This document shows, one piece after another, positions 35,868-44,902 of a stretch of DNA of 64,000 bases; position 1 is the first letter of the stretch, and each line of letters opens with the position of its first letter. The notes under the pieces were generated by a model, which was not told the origin of the DNA, did no database searches, and was given only the letters and a program-made list of their open reading frames with translations. Where the stretch lies: positions 372,001 through 436,000 of the forward strand of contig NZ_VFPV01000003.1 of assembly GCF_006716905.1 (NCBI RefSeq), written 5' to 3'. The translations under genes were made by a program, and so were the position numbers. This DNA comes from Acidovorax temperans (lineage in GTDB: Bacteria; Pseudomonadota; Gammaproteobacteria; Burkholderiales; Burkholderiaceae_C).

Positions 35868-36845
35868 TCAGCGGCTGTCTGCCTTGGTGTCACTGAAGCG
35901 GCCATAGCTTTGCAGACGCTCATAACGACGATCCAGCAGGTCTTTGGTCTTGAGGTCGGCCAATTGGCGGAAGGCATCGCCCAAAGCGCGCTTGAGGAAA
36001 GCCGCCATTTGCTTGTGGTCGCGGTGGGCGCCGCCCACGGGCTCGCTCACGATCTTGTCCACCAGGCCTAGGGCCTTGAGGCGGTGGGCGGTGATGCCCA
36101 AAGCGTCGGCCGCTTCCTGAGCCTTGTCGCTCGTCTTCCAGAGGATGGAGGCGCAGCCTTCAGGGCTGATCACGGAATAGATGGCGTATTGCAGCATGAC
36201 GACTTGATCAGCCACGCTGATAGCCAGCGCGCCGCCCGAGCCGCCTTCGCCGATGATGGTGGTGATGATGGGCACTTCAAGTTGCGCCATCTCGAAGATG
36301 TTGCGGCCGATGGCTTCAGACTGACCACGCTCTTCGGCGTCGATGCCGGGGTAAGCGCCGGGCGTATCCACAAAGGTGAACACGGGCAGCTTGAACTTCT
36401 CGGCCGTCTTCATCAGACGCAGCGCCTTGCGGTAGCCCTCGGGCTTGCTCATGCCAAAGTTGCGCATGGCGCGTTCTTTGGTGTCGCGGCCCTTTTGGTG
36501 GCCCATCACCATGCAGGCGTGTCCATTGAAGCGGGCCAAGCCACCTACGATGGAGAGGTCATCGGCATAGTGGCGGTCACCGTGCAGTTCCACAAAGTCA
36601 GTGAAGATGTCGCGCACGTAGTCGAGCGTGTAGGGACGCTCGGGGTGGCGGGCAATCTTGGTGATCTGCCAGGGGCTCAGCTCGCTGTAGATGTCTTTGG
36701 TGAGCTGCTGGCTCTTCTTGCTGAGCTGATCGATTTCTTCAGAAATATCGACAGCGCTTTCAGTCTGCACGTAGCGCAGTTCTTCGATTTTGGATTCGAG
36801 CTCAGCAATCGGCTGTTCGAAATCCAGAAAGGTTTTTTTCGCCAA
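35868..36845 (-). CDS. accA: Acetyl-CoA carboxylase carboxyltransferase subunit alpha
   Basis: 325 residues. With AccD it transfers the carboxyl group from biotin to acetyl-CoA, forming malonyl-CoA for fatty-acid synthesis. Conserved: [35 protein letters not shown]-type [43 protein letters not shown] (in part: [15 protein letters not shown]), [19 protein letters not shown] and [14 protein letters not shown] start at 36845 with GGAG seven bases before it; the frame continues upstream to 36911 without homology. Member of the cysS-glycosylase-accA-tilS cluster. Confidence 0.97.
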   Translation of the reverse strand: MAKKTFLDFEQPIAELESKIEELRYVQTESAVDISEEIDQLSKKSQQLTKDIYSELSPWQITKIARHPERPYTLDYVRDIFTDFVELHGDRHYADDLSIVGGLARFNGHACMVMGHQKGRDTKERAMRNFGMSKPEGYRKALRLMKTAEKFKLPVFTFVDTPGAYPGIDAEERGQSEAIGRNIFEMAQLEVPIITTIIGEGGSGGALAISVADQVVMLQYAIYSVISPEGCASILWKTSDKAQEAADALGITAHRLKALGLVDKIVSEPVGGAHRDHKQMAAFLKRALGDAFRQLADLKTKDLLDRRYERLQSYGRFSDTKADSR

Positions 36846-36932
36846 CGTTTTTCTCCTTAGGTCGCGCACTGCGGGGCAGCCGCGAACGGCACGCAATGTA
36901 ACCGATGTCAAACAAGGGTCGGTTGTCCGCCG

Positions 36933-37607
36933 TCAATCGGCAGTGGGTGCGGGGTCCAGCGACCGCCAAATATACCAAGTCGCCACACTGCACCAAGGCT
37001 TCCAGGCCTCGGCCACTTCACGCGCATCGCTGCGGCTGACCTGCTCGCCCGAAAAATAGTTCTGGCTGATACCGGTGATCAGTCCAGGGTCATCCAGCGG
37101 CAGCACATTGGGGCGCTGCAGATAGAAGATCAAGAACATTTCGGCCGTCCAGCGGCCAATGCCGCGGATGTCCACCAGCTCGGCAATGATGGCCTCGTCG
37201 TCCATGGACTCCCAATCCTTGACGTGCAGCTTGCCGTTGTCAAAGTGCAGGGCCAAATCCACCAGATAGTCGATCTTGCGGGCCGACAAGCCTGCGGCGC
37301 GCATATCGTCCACCTTGAGCTTGAGCACATGGGCCGGGCTCAGGGTTCGCGACAACGCGGCAAAGCGTTCCCACACGGCTTGTGCGGCTTTGACCGACGA
37401 CTGCTGGCCCACGATGCTGCGCGCCAGCGTGGTGAATGCATCGCGCCGGGTTTGCAGCGCTGCATCCCCAAACTGAGGAATCAGGCGCTTCATCACCCGG
37501 TCTTTCTTGACCAGGTGTTTGCAGGCCTCGGCCCAGTAGGCCGGCGTCGCCAGATCAGGCGATGGCTGAGCTGCATCCGCAGATGCTATATTTTTAGTAG
37601 CTGCCAC
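36933..37607 (-). CDS. DNA-3-methyladenine glycosylase (HhH-GPD family)
   Basis: 224 residues. Base-excision repair glycosylase of the AlkA type: RSIVGQQSSVKAAQAVWERF, then the helix-hairpin-helix LVDIRGIGRWTAEMFLIF (about 138-155) and the catalytic-aspartate region LPLDDPGLI. No Fe-S cysteines. The start is a GTG at 37607 that lies inside a copy of the dispersed repeat, so the first dozen residues (AATKNIASADAA) are repeat-encoded; homology begins near YWAEACKHL. Next to cysS and accA as in related genomes. Confidence 0.92.
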   Translation of the reverse strand: MAATKNIASADAAQPSPDLATPAYWAEACKHLVKKDRVMKRLIPQFGDAALQTRRDAFTTLARSIVGQQSSVKAAQAVWERFAALSRTLSPAHVLKLKVDDMRAAGLSARKIDYLVDLALHFDNGKLHVKDWESMDDEAIIAELVDIRGIGRWTAEMFLIFYLQRPNVLPLDDPGLITGISQNYFSGEQVSRSDAREVAEAWKPWCSVATWYIWRSLDPAPTAD

Positions 37608-37648
37608 CGCTCATCCAGTCTGCCTTGATGGCGGTTTTTTTCATAAAA
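37584..37648 (+). repeat. Dispersed repeat, copy over the glycosylase start
   Basis: GCTAT-attTTTA-GTAGCT, CCGCTCATCCAG, GATGGCGGTTTTTTTCATAAA. Lies between cysS and the glycosylase gene, antisense to both, and supplies the GTG start and N-terminal codons of the glycosylase. Hairpin poor. Confidence 0.75.
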
Positions 37649-37652
37649 AGAA

Positions 37653-39029
37653 TCACTGTGCAGCTTCCCAGGTCGTACCCGCTGCAGAGTCCTTGAGCAC
37701 GATGCCCTGGGCCAGTAAGGCCTGACGGATGCGGTCGGCCTCAGCAAAGTCCTTCGCGGCCTTGGCAGCAGCGCGAGCGGCAATTTGCGCCTGAATAGCG
37801 GCTTCGTCGAGTCCAGCACCCGCCTGTAAAAACGCCTTGGGATCGCCCTGCAGCAAGCCCAGGCATTGGGCCAGGGCCTTGAGCAGACCAGCCAGTTCGG
37901 CAGACCGGGTCTTGTTGACTTCGCTGGCCAAGTCAAACAGCACTGCCACGGCTTCGGGCGTCCCAAAGTCTTCGTCCATGGCGGCCTTGAAGCGGGCAGC
38001 GTAGGGGTTGCTCCAGTCCACAGCCACGGCGGCGGGTTCCACCAGGCTCAGCGCGGTGTACAAGCGCTTGAGGGCCTGGCGCGCGTCGTCCAGGTGGGCA
38101 TCGCTGTAATTGAGTGCGCTGCGGTAATGGGCGCGCACGATGAAAAACCGCACCGTCTCGGCGTCGTATTGCTGGAGCACATCGCGGATGGTGAAGAAGT
38201 TGCCCAGGCTCTTGGACATCTTCTCGTTGTCCACGCGCACAAACCCGTTGTGCACCCAGAACTTGGCCAGCGGCTTGCCCGTAGCACCTTCGCTCTGGGC
38301 AATTTCGTTTTCGTGGTGGGGAAATTGCAGGTCCGCACCACCGCCGTGGATGTCAAACGTCTCGCCCAGCGTGGCGCAGCTCATGGCAGAGCACTCGATG
38401 TGCCAGCCGGGGCGGCCCGTGCCGAACTCACTCGCCCACTTGGCGTCGTCCGGCTCATCGGCCTTGGCAGACTTCCACAGCACGAAGTCGAGCGGGTCTT
38501 CCTTGCCGTCTTGCACGGCCACGCGCTCGCCCGCGCGCAGTTCGTCGAGCGACTTGCCCGACAACTTGCCGTAACCCGCAAACTTGCGCACGGAGTAATT
38601 CACATCGCCATTGCTGGCGCGATAGGCCAGCCCTTTGCCTTCGAGTTGGCCAATCAGCGAAAGCATCTGCGGCACGTATTCCGTGGCGCGGGGTTCCACC
38701 GAGGGCGGCTCGATGCCGAGCGCGCCAATGTCCTGGTGCATGGCAGCGATCATTTCGTCGGTGAGCTGGCGGATGGTGATGCCACGCTCCAGCGCACGTT
38801 TGATGATCTTGTCGTCAATGTCGGTGATGTTGCGCACATAGGTCACGCGCATGCCGCTGGCCTTGAGCCAGCGCTGCACTACATCAAACGCCATCATCAT
38901 GCGGGCGTGGCCAATGTGGCACAGGTCATAAATGGTCATGCCGCAGACGTACATGCGGACGTGGCCAGGTTCGAGCGGAGAAAAGTCTTCCAATGCACGC
39001 GACAGCGTGTTGTAGATGCGCAAGCTCAT
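37653..39029 (-). CDS. cysS: Cysteinyl-tRNA synthetase
   Basis: 458 residues, class-I synthetase. HIGH motif at 38-41 ([11 protein letters not shown]), KMSKS at 270-274 ([12 protein letters not shown]), zinc ligands C29, C213 (IECSAM), H238 and E242 (PHHENE). Attaches cysteine to tRNA-Cys in the cytoplasm. The stop is five bases from the repeat that precedes the glycosylase. The divergent TPR gene starts 215 bases upstream; that gap holds a GC hairpin (CGCGAGG / CCTCGCG, 39085-39106). Confidence 0.97.
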   Translation of the reverse strand: MSLRIYNTLSRALEDFSPLEPGHVRMYVCGMTIYDLCHIGHARMMMAFDVVQRWLKASGMRVTYVRNITDIDDKIIKRALERGITIRQLTDEMIAAMHQDIGALGIEPPSVEPRATEYVPQMLSLIGQLEGKGLAYRASNGDVNYSVRKFAGYGKLSGKSLDELRAGERVAVQDGKEDPLDFVLWKSAKADEPDDAKWASEFGTGRPGWHIECSAMSCATLGETFDIHGGGADLQFPHHENEIAQSEGATGKPLAKFWVHNGFVRVDNEKMSKSLGNFFTIRDVLQQYDAETVRFFIVRAHYRSALNYSDAHLDDARQALKRLYTALSLVEPAAVAVDWSNPYAARFKAAMDEDFGTPEAVAVLFDLASEVNKTRSAELAGLLKALAQCLGLLQGDPKAFLQAGAGLDEAAIQAQIAARAAAKAAKDFAEADRIRQALLAQGIVLKDSAAGTTWEAAQ

Positions 39030-39244
39030 GGGATGTCAGGGTCGGGATCGGGGGTGTGGATGGGCGATGCGGATCGCCCTGTAGCGCGAGGAATCGGTCC
39101 CTCGCGGGGGACGGCGCCTCAAGTGGGCGACCGATGAAATCACCAGCGGCAACAGTGCTCCGTCATGACAACCCCCTCAGCTACAATCCGCCGCAGTATA
39201 AGCCCGGCCCGGGTTTCACGCCGTTCAACCCCTCCAGAACCCCC

Positions 39245-40345
39245 ATGAAGCAAGTCCGCCGCACCCTTCCCCGACTACTGCGCCTGTTGGCACTGACGGC
39301 CCTTGTCGGTACCGGTGCTGCCCAGGCGCAGGCCAACGACTATGCCGAAATCACGCAGCTGCTCAAGGCTGGCAAAGCGGCCGAAGCCCTGACCAAGGCG
39401 GACCAGCGATTGTCTGCCACGCCCCGCGATCCGCAATTGCGCTTTCTCAAGGGTGTGGCCCAGGCCGACTCGGGCAAGCCGGCAGACGCCGTGGCCACGT
39501 TCACCAAGTTGACGGAAGATTACCCAGAGCTGCCCGAGCCCTACAACAACCTGGCTGTGCTGTATGCCAACCAGAACCAGCTGGACAAGGCCCGCACCGC
39601 GCTGGAAATGGCCATCCGCACCAACCCCAGCTACGCCACCGCGCACGAAAACCTGGGCGACATTTACGCCAAGCTGGCCAGCCAGGCCTACAACAAGGCA
39701 CTGCAGCTGGATGCGGCCAACGCCACATCGGTCAAGCCCAAGCTGGCCCTGATCCGCGAATTGTTCTCGGCCGACATTGCCAAGGGTGCCAAGCCTGCAG
39801 CGGCAGCGCCTGCCCCGGCCGTGGTGGCTACCCAGCGGCCGGCACCGGCCCCTGCACCTGCTGCGGCCCCTGCACCTGCTGCGGCCCCAGCACCTGCTGC
39901 GGCCCCTGCCCCAACAACCGCCCCTGCCGCCACAGCGGCTGCACCGGCTGCCACACCAGCCCCGGCACCCGCCGCGCCAGACGCAGCCAAGCAAGAGGCC
40001 GCGAAGGATGCCAAGGAAGTCACCGCAGCCGTGCAAGCCTGGGCTGCCGCTTGGGCAGCCAAAGACATGAAGGCCTACCTGGCCGCATACGGCAAAGACT
40101 TTGACCCACCAGGCCGCATGACCCGCGCCGCGTGGGAGAAAGAACGTGAGGCCCGGATCGTGGGCAAATCCAAGATCACCGTGCAGGTGTCCGACCTGAA
40201 CGTTTCGGTGAACGGCAACAAGGCCACCGCGCGCTTCCGCCAAGCCTACAGCGCTGACTCGCTGAACGTCTCCAGCCGCAAGACGCTGGATCTGGTCGAG
40301 AGCAACGGCCGCTGGCTTATCGTGCGCGAAGCCACTGGCGGCTGA
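39245..40345 (+). CDS. Exported TPR protein with NTF2-like (Cds6-type) C-terminal domain
   Basis: 366 residues. Signal peptide ending GAAQAQAND (about residue 28). TPR helices cover about 33-160 (LLKAGKAAEALTKADQRL; PEPYNNLAVLYANQNQLDKA; YATAHENLGDIYAKLA). A Pro/Ala linker follows (about 180-255), encoded partly by an 18-base tandem repeat. The C-terminal ~110 residues (VTAAVQAWAAAWAAKDMKAYLAAYGKDF to the end) form an NTF2/SnoaL-like domain of the type attached to L,D-transpeptidases. The adjacent gene encodes an L,D-transpeptidase with a similar domain, suggesting a periplasmic partner in cell-wall work. Confidence 0.85.
   Translation: MKQVRRTLPRLLRLLALTALVGTGAAQAQANDYAEITQLLKAGKAAEALTKADQRLSATPRDPQLRFLKGVAQADSGKPADAVATFTKLTEDYPELPEPYNNLAVLYANQNQLDKARTALEMAIRTNPSYATAHENLGDIYAKLASQAYNKALQLDAANATSVKPKLALIRELFSADIAKGAKPAAAAPAPAVVATQRPAPAPAPAAAPAPAAAPAPAAAPAPTTAPAATAAAPAATPAPAPAAPDAAKQEAAKDAKEVTAAVQAWAAAWAAKDMKAYLAAYGKDFDPPGRMTRAAWEKEREARIVGKSKITVQVSDLNVSVNGNKATARFRQAYSADSLNVSSRKTLDLVESNGRWLIVREATGG
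39848..39915 (+). repeat. 18-base tandem repeat in the TPR gene linker
   Basis: About 3.7 units of GCCCCTGCACCTGCTGCG, two identical and one with a single change, encoding (APAPAA)n. A likely site of repeat-number variation that would alter linker length without changing frame. Confidence 0.85.
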
Positions 40346-40471
40346 CCTGCAAATCGCCTGCGCTGCACCAACCCTGCCCACGGGCAGTGATGCGTGCAGC
40401 GGGCGCTTCACCTTTCATGCCCCTCTTTCCTTTATCTTGACAGCCCCTTGACACAGCGCCACAGGGTGGGA

Positions 40472-41800
40472 ATGCCCACCTGGATTCGTCACACCGCCAG
40501 CACCCTGACGCTGCTTGCCATGGCCGTGCAGGCCAGCGCCTACGCACAACCGTCTCAGCCGCCCAAGCGCACATCAGCCCAGGCCCAGCAAGCTGCAGCC
40601 AAAAACCAGCGCTCTGCGGCCCCCTCCAAGCGCGCTGCAGCCAAGCCTGCAGCACCTGTGGCACCCCCCGCACTGCGAGACGGGCAGGCCGAGGCGCGGT
40701 TGCTGAAGGTGTACCAGCTGGCCAGCGAAGGCCGGGGGCGCGAAGCACTGGCGCAGGCCGAAAGCCTGGCGCGCGAGCATCCCAACTTTCAACTGGCGCA
40801 ACTGGCCGTGGGCGACCTGCTGGCGGCCCGCGTGCGCCCCGTCAAGCAACTGGGCGATGTCCCGGAGCCCCCCCTGCCCTACCCGCCCGAGGTGATTGCC
40901 ACGCTGGACGAACTGCGCACCGAATCACGCCAGCGTGTGCAGGCGCAGCGCAACCGCCCGGCGTCCACCCACATCCCGGCGCAGTTTGTGGAACTGGCGC
41001 CGCGCTACAAGCATGCGATTGCCGTGGATGCCTCGCGTTCGCGGCTGTACCTGTTCGAGAACACCGACAAGGGCCTGAAGCTGGTGGCGGATTACTACGC
41101 CTCGGTAGGCAAGCTGGGCATTGAAAAGGCGACGGAAGGCGATCAGCGCACCCCCCTGGGCGTGTACTTCATCACCAGCCGTCTGGACCCCGCCACGCTC
41201 AAGGACTTTTACGGTGCGGGTGCCCTGCCCATCAATTACCCCAACCCGCTGGACCAGGTGCGGGGCAAGACCGGCAGCGGCATCTGGCTGCACGGCACGC
41301 CGCCCGACCAGTTTTCTCGCGCACCGCTGGCCACCGATGGCTGCGTGGCCCTGGCCAACCCGGACCTGGAACGCATCCTGCGCACGGTAGAGCCCCGCTC
41401 CACCCCCGTGGTGATCGCCAAGCAACTGCAGTGGGTGCAGGCCCACAGCGTGCAGGCCGAGCGCAATTCGTTCGAAGCCGTGCTCAACGCCTGGAGCGCT
41501 GCCAAGTCCGAAGGCAACATGAACCGTCTGCTCGGCTTTTACGCGCCTGATTTCCAGAGCCACAAGAAAAAGCCCCTGTCCGAATGGGCCACCGTGCTGC
41601 AGGCTGAATCCCAGGCGCTCAAGGGCCGCCCTGTCCACCTCAAGGACAAGGCTTACCTGCGCTGGACGGACTCGGCCGACACCATGGTGGTAACGTTCGG
41701 CGAAGTGGCAGAAGGTGCGCGCACCGGCCCCATCAAACGCCAGTACTGGACGCGACGCGGCCAGCAGTGGCAAATCTTTTTTGAAGGAGTGATTGGATGA
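40472..41800 (+). CDS. L,D-transpeptidase (YkuD domain) with NTF2-like C-terminal domain
   Basis: 442 residues. Signal peptide ending about residue 25 (ASAYAQ), a basic/Ala-rich linker, a helical segment (about 70-165), then the YkuD catalytic domain (about 180-315) with [24 protein letters not shown]: His274 and nucleophile Cys291. The C-terminal ~110 residues form the NTF2-like domain seen in Cds6-type transpeptidases. Such enzymes make 3-3 peptidoglycan cross-links or attach proteins to the wall. ATG at 40472 preceded by AGGGTGGG. Stop overlaps the ppiA start (ATGA). Confidence 0.9.
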   Translation: MPTWIRHTASTLTLLAMAVQASAYAQPSQPPKRTSAQAQQAAAKNQRSAAPSKRAAAKPAAPVAPPALRDGQAEARLLKVYQLASEGRGREALAQAESLAREHPNFQLAQLAVGDLLAARVRPVKQLGDVPEPPLPYPPEVIATLDELRTESRQRVQAQRNRPASTHIPAQFVELAPRYKHAIAVDASRSRLYLFENTDKGLKLVADYYASVGKLGIEKATEGDQRTPLGVYFITSRLDPATLKDFYGAGALPINYPNPLDQVRGKTGSGIWLHGTPPDQFSRAPLATDGCVALANPDLERILRTVEPRSTPVVIAKQLQWVQAHSVQAERNSFEAVLNAWSAAKSEGNMNRLLGFYAPDFQSHKKKPLSEWATVLQAESQALKGRPVHLKDKAYLRWTDSADTMVVTFGEVAEGARTGPIKRQYWTRRGQQWQIFFEGVIG

Positions 41801-42378
41801 TTTCCAAAAGAAAATCGGTGCTGGCGCTTGCTGGACTTGCGCTGGCAGCTATGTTTTCCGTAGCACCTGCCCACGCTCAGACTGCCCCCAAGGTCAAGCT
41901 GACCACCTCCCTGGGCGACATCGTGGTGCAGCTCGACCCTGCCAAGGCTCCCAAGACGGTGGAGAACTTCCTCGCCTACGTGAACGACAAGCACTACGAC
42001 GGCACGGTGTTCCACCGCGTGATCGACGGCTTCATGATCCAGGGCGGCGGCTTCACTGCCGACATGGTGCAAAAGCCCACCAAGGCGCCCATTCCGCTTG
42101 AAGCCAACAACGGCCTCAAGAACGACACCTACACCATCGCCATGGCGCGCACGGGCAACCCCAACTCGGCCACCTCGCAGTTCTTCATCAACGTGAAGGA
42201 CAACGCCATGCTCAACGCCCCCAACCCTGACGGCCACGGTTACGCCGTGTTCGGCAAGGTGGTGGAAGGCACTGCCGTGGTCGACAAGATCAAGGCCGTG
42301 GCCACGGGCAACAAGGGCCCCCACCAGAACGTTCCCAACACCCCCGTCACCATCACCTCTGCCACCGTGGTGAAGTGA
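41797..42378 (+). CDS. ppiA: Periplasmic cyclophilin-type peptidyl-prolyl isomerase
   Basis: 193 residues. Signal peptide ending VAPAHAQ (about residue 28). Cyclophilin core: [41 protein letters not shown] (catalytic Arg in FHR), [17 protein letters not shown] and [11 protein letters not shown]. Start overlaps the transpeptidase stop. Much of the signal peptide (residues ~6-23) is encoded by sequence resembling the dispersed repeat in reverse. Followed 21 bases later by the cytoplasmic paralogue. Confidence 0.95.
   Translation: MISKRKSVLALAGLALAAMFSVAPAHAQTAPKVKLTTSLGDIVVQLDPAKAPKTVENFLAYVNDKHYDGTVFHRVIDGFMIQGGGFTADMVQKPTKAPIPLEANNGLKNDTYTIAMARTGNPNSATSQFFINVKDNAMLNAPNPDGHGYAVFGKVVEGTAVVDKIKAVATGNKGPHQNVPNTPVTITSATVVK
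41811..41865 (-). repeat. Possible dispersed-repeat copy in the ppiA signal-peptide region
   Basis: Reverse complement reads GCTAC-ggaAAAC-ATAGCTGCCAGCGC, CCAGC, AAGCGCCAGCACCGATTTTC. Matches the 44.8-kb copy over most positions, but its hairpin is not self-complementary, so a chance match with Leu/Ala codons is possible. Confidence 0.4.
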
Positions 42379-42399
42379 TTTTTTGAAGAAAGCACTGCA

Positions 42400-42927
42400 A
42401 TGAGCAATCCACAAGTTGAACTCCACGTCACCATCAACGTGGCTGAAACCGCCACCCAAGGCGTCATCACCCTCGAACTGGACGCCGTGAACGCGCCCAA
42501 GTCCACCGCCAACTTCCTGGCCTACGTGAACAGCGGCTTCTACAACGGCACCGTGTTCCACCGCGTGATCAAGAACTTCATGGTCCAAGGCGGCGGCATG
42601 ACGGCCGACATGAAGCAAAAGGAAACCCAGGCCCCCATCGAAAACGAAGCCAAGAACGGCCTGAAGAACGACAAGTACACCGTGGCCATGGCCCGCACGG
42701 GTGACCCCCACAGCGCCACCGCCCAGTTCTTCATCAACACCGTGGACAACGGCTTCCTGAACCACAGCTCGCCCACCCCCCAAGGCTGGGGCTACGCCGT
42801 GTTCGGCAAGGTGGTGAAGGGCCAGGAAGTGGTCGATGCCATCAAGGCCGTGCGCACCACCCGCAAGGGCTTCCACGACGACGTGCCCTTTGACCCCGTG
42901 GTCATCGACAAGGCTGTGGCGCTTTGA
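42400..42927 (+). CDS. ppiB: Cytoplasmic cyclophilin-type peptidyl-prolyl isomerase
   Basis: 175 residues without a signal peptide. Cyclophilin motifs mirror ppi[39 protein letters not shown] (in part: [17 protein letters not shown]), [44 protein letters not shown] and protein similarity to ppiA is high through the core, pointing to a tandem duplication followed by loss or gain of the export signal. Assists protein folding in the cytoplasm. Confidence 0.95.
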   Translation: MSNPQVELHVTINVAETATQGVITLELDAVNAPKSTANFLAYVNSGFYNGTVFHRVIKNFMVQGGGMTADMKQKETQAPIENEAKNGLKNDKYTVAMARTGDPHSATAQFFINTVDNGFLNHSSPTPQGWGYAVFGKVVKGQEVVDAIKAVRTTRKGFHDDVPFDPVVIDKAVAL

Positions 42928-42938
42928 GCCTCATCCCC

Positions 42939-43080
42939 CTGAGGCGCTGCGCGCCTTCCCCCTTCTCTCGAATTGCTGCGCAATTCGGGAAGGGAGACGC
43001 CGCCAGCGCGGCGGGGCGGCCCTTGCGCGGCGGCCACTGGCTTGCATCGCGCCGGTTTCATGCGCCGCGCTCATGGCTGT
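42939..43080. repeat. GC-rich structured intergenic segment before lpxH
   Basis: Contains CTGAGGCGCTGCGCGCC, then CGAATTGC-TGC-GCAATTCG (8-bp perfect stem), GGGAAGGGAGACG, and GCCAGCGCGGCGGGGCGGCC. It looks like the Comamonadaceae-type GC-rich intergenic elements I recall, but only one copy is visible in this window, so calling it a repeat is inference. Confidence 0.4.
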
Positions 43081-43110
43081 GCGCATGAAGCTCTGAGAGA
43101 AACGAACTCC

Positions 43111-43890
43111 GTGACCCCGACCGTGCCCCCGTTGGAGGAGCTTGTTGCTCCCTCACACTGGCGCACGGTCGATTTCATTTCCGACCTGCACCTGCAGGCC
43201 AGCGAGCCCGCCACCGTGGCCGCCTGGCAGCAGTACCTGCTAACCACACCCGCCGACGCCGTCTTTTTACTGGGCGACATTTTTGAAGTGTGGGTGGGCG
43301 ACGATGCCATCCACGACCCTGGCAGTTTTGAGGGCCAGGTGTGCGCTCAGCTCCAGGCCGCTGCACAACGCACTGCGCTGTACTTCATGCATGGCAACCG
43401 CGATTTTCTGGCGGGCGGCGCTTTCTTGAAGCACTGCGGCATCACCGGCCTGCAAGACCCGACCGTGCTGAGCTTCGCAGGCCAGCGCTACCTGCTCAGC
43501 CATGGCGATCTGCTGTGCGTGGACGATGTGGACTACCAGCGCTTTCGCGTGCAGGCCCGAAGCCCCGCCTGGCAGCAACAGTTTCTGTCGCAACCGCTCG
43601 CTACGCGCCGCGCACAGGCGCGCGGTATTCGGCAAGAGAGTGAAGCGCGCAAGCAGTCGGGCACGGTCTATGCCGATGTGGACCACGCGAGCGCCATCGC
43701 CTGGCTGCAGGCCGCAGGCGCGCACACACTCATCCACGGCCACACCCACCGCCCGGCAGACCATGCCCTGGCACCCGGCTTGCAGCGCGTGGTGCTGAGC
43801 GACTGGGACGCGGCCGCATTACCCCCGCGCCTGGAAACACTGCGTTTGTCGGCCACGGGCTTGGAACGCGTGGTGCTGGGCCCCATGTAG
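43111..43890 (+). CDS. lpxH: UDP-2,3-diacylglucosamine diphosphatase
   Basis: 259 residues. Calcineurin-like metallophosphoesterase making lipid X in lipid-A synthesis at the inner membrane face. All metal motifs are present: DFISDLHL, LGDIFEVWVGDD, MHGNRDFLAG, LSHGDLLCVDD and IHGHTHRPADH. Start taken as GTG at 43111 (VTPTVPPLEEL); the frame extends upstream through the GC-rich intergenic element without homology. Last part of the plus-strand envelope cluster. Confidence 0.95.
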   Translation: MTPTVPPLEELVAPSHWRTVDFISDLHLQASEPATVAAWQQYLLTTPADAVFLLGDIFEVWVGDDAIHDPGSFEGQVCAQLQAAAQRTALYFMHGNRDFLAGGAFLKHCGITGLQDPTVLSFAGQRYLLSHGDLLCVDDVDYQRFRVQARSPAWQQQFLSQPLATRRAQARGIRQESEARKQSGTVYADVDHASAIAWLQAAGAHTLIHGHTHRPADHALAPGLQRVVLSDWDAAALPPRLETLRLSATGLERVVLGPM

Positions 43891-43943
43891 CGGGTGTCTT
43901 GAACTCAGGGGCGTGCCCACGGCAGGCCCCGATCCAGCCCACC

Positions 43944-44774
43944 ATGCCCCCTTTTCTCAACCGGCTCTGGCGCAGTGTGCGTGCCACCGTGGCCCCCGTG
44001 CCCGACATTTCGGCAGAGCTTTGGCTGCAAACCCTGCAGCGCTACCCCTTCCTGGCCCGCCTGTCGCTGCCCGAGCAGGGCAAGCTGCGCGCGCTCAGCG
44101 CACTGTTCATGGACCAAAAGCAGTTCCACGGCGCCCATGGCCTGGAAGTGACCGATGCCATGGCCATCGACATAGCGGCGCAGGCCTGCTTGCCCCTGCT
44201 GCACCTGGGCGATGCTGCCAAGGCCCTGGACTGGTACGACGATTTCGTGACCATTGTGGTCCACCCCGGTGAAGCCGTGGCCCGGCGGCAGATGATGGAC
44301 GAGGCGGGCGTGGTGCACGAACACGCCCAGGTGCTGCTGGGCGAGGCCATGGAGCGCGGCCCGGTGATGCTGAGCTGGCAGCACATTGCCAATGCCCACG
44401 AAAACACCGCACGCGGCCACAACGTGGTGGTGCACGAATTTGTGCACAAGCTGGACATGCGCAGCGGCAACGCCAACGGCTGCCCGCCCCTGCCTGCAGG
44501 TTTCATGGGCGCGCGCACGGGCCGCGGGGCGTATGAGGCATGGTGGAATGCGTGGGAGCCCGCCTACCAGGACTTTCGCGAGCGCGTGATCCTGGCCGAG
44601 CGTTTTGGCGCGGAAAAGCCCTGGCTCGATGCGTACGGCGCCACATCGCAATCCGAGTTTTTTGCCGTGGCCTGCGAGGCCTACTTTGTAAACCGCGCCC
44701 GGTTTGCGCAAGAGTTCGCCAGCCTGGTGCCCGTGCTGGATGCGTTCTTCCGGCGTGAGGCGATGGCCGACTGA
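43944..44774 (+). CDS. mtfA: Zinc-dependent peptidase MtfA-like (M90 family)
   Basis: 276 residues from the ATG at 43944 (a TTG at 43899 would add 15). HExxH zinc motif HEFVHKLD (H164-E165-H168) and downstream SEFFAVACEAYF with the third ligand. E. coli MtfA binds the Mlc repressor and has aminopeptidase activity; in other bacteria the partner is unknown. Cytoplasmic. Lies 53 bases after lpxH. The dispersed repeat 65 bases downstream can fold as its terminator. Confidence 0.9.
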   Translation: MPPFLNRLWRSVRATVAPVPDISAELWLQTLQRYPFLARLSLPEQGKLRALSALFMDQKQFHGAHGLEVTDAMAIDIAAQACLPLLHLGDAAKALDWYDDFVTIVVHPGEAVARRQMMDEAGVVHEHAQVLLGEAMERGPVMLSWQHIANAHENTARGHNVVVHEFVHKLDMRSGNANGCPPLPAGFMGARTGRGAYEAWWNAWEPAYQDFRERVILAERFGAEKPWLDAYGATSQSEFFAVACEAYFVNRARFAQEFASLVPVLDAFFRREAMAD

Positions 44775-44838
44775 AGGCCATGGCCCACAAGCTGTGCGCC
44801 AGCGATGGCCCGCAGTACCTTGGGCTGCGCAGTGTGAA

Positions 44839-44902
44839 TGCTATATTTTCAATAGCTGCTGGCGCTTATCCATCAAGCGCCAGCAGCCATTTTGGCTATA
44901 AA
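44839..44902 (+). repeat. Dispersed repeat, copy between mtfA and aceE (best hairpin)
   Basis: GCTAT-attTTCA-ATAGCT followed by a perfect 13-bp stem GCTGCTGGCGCTT / AAGCGCCAGCAGC (44855-44867 with 44875-44887) and CATTTTGG. It covers the last codons and stop of aceE (44896-44898) and could act as the terminator of mtfA. Confidence 0.9.
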
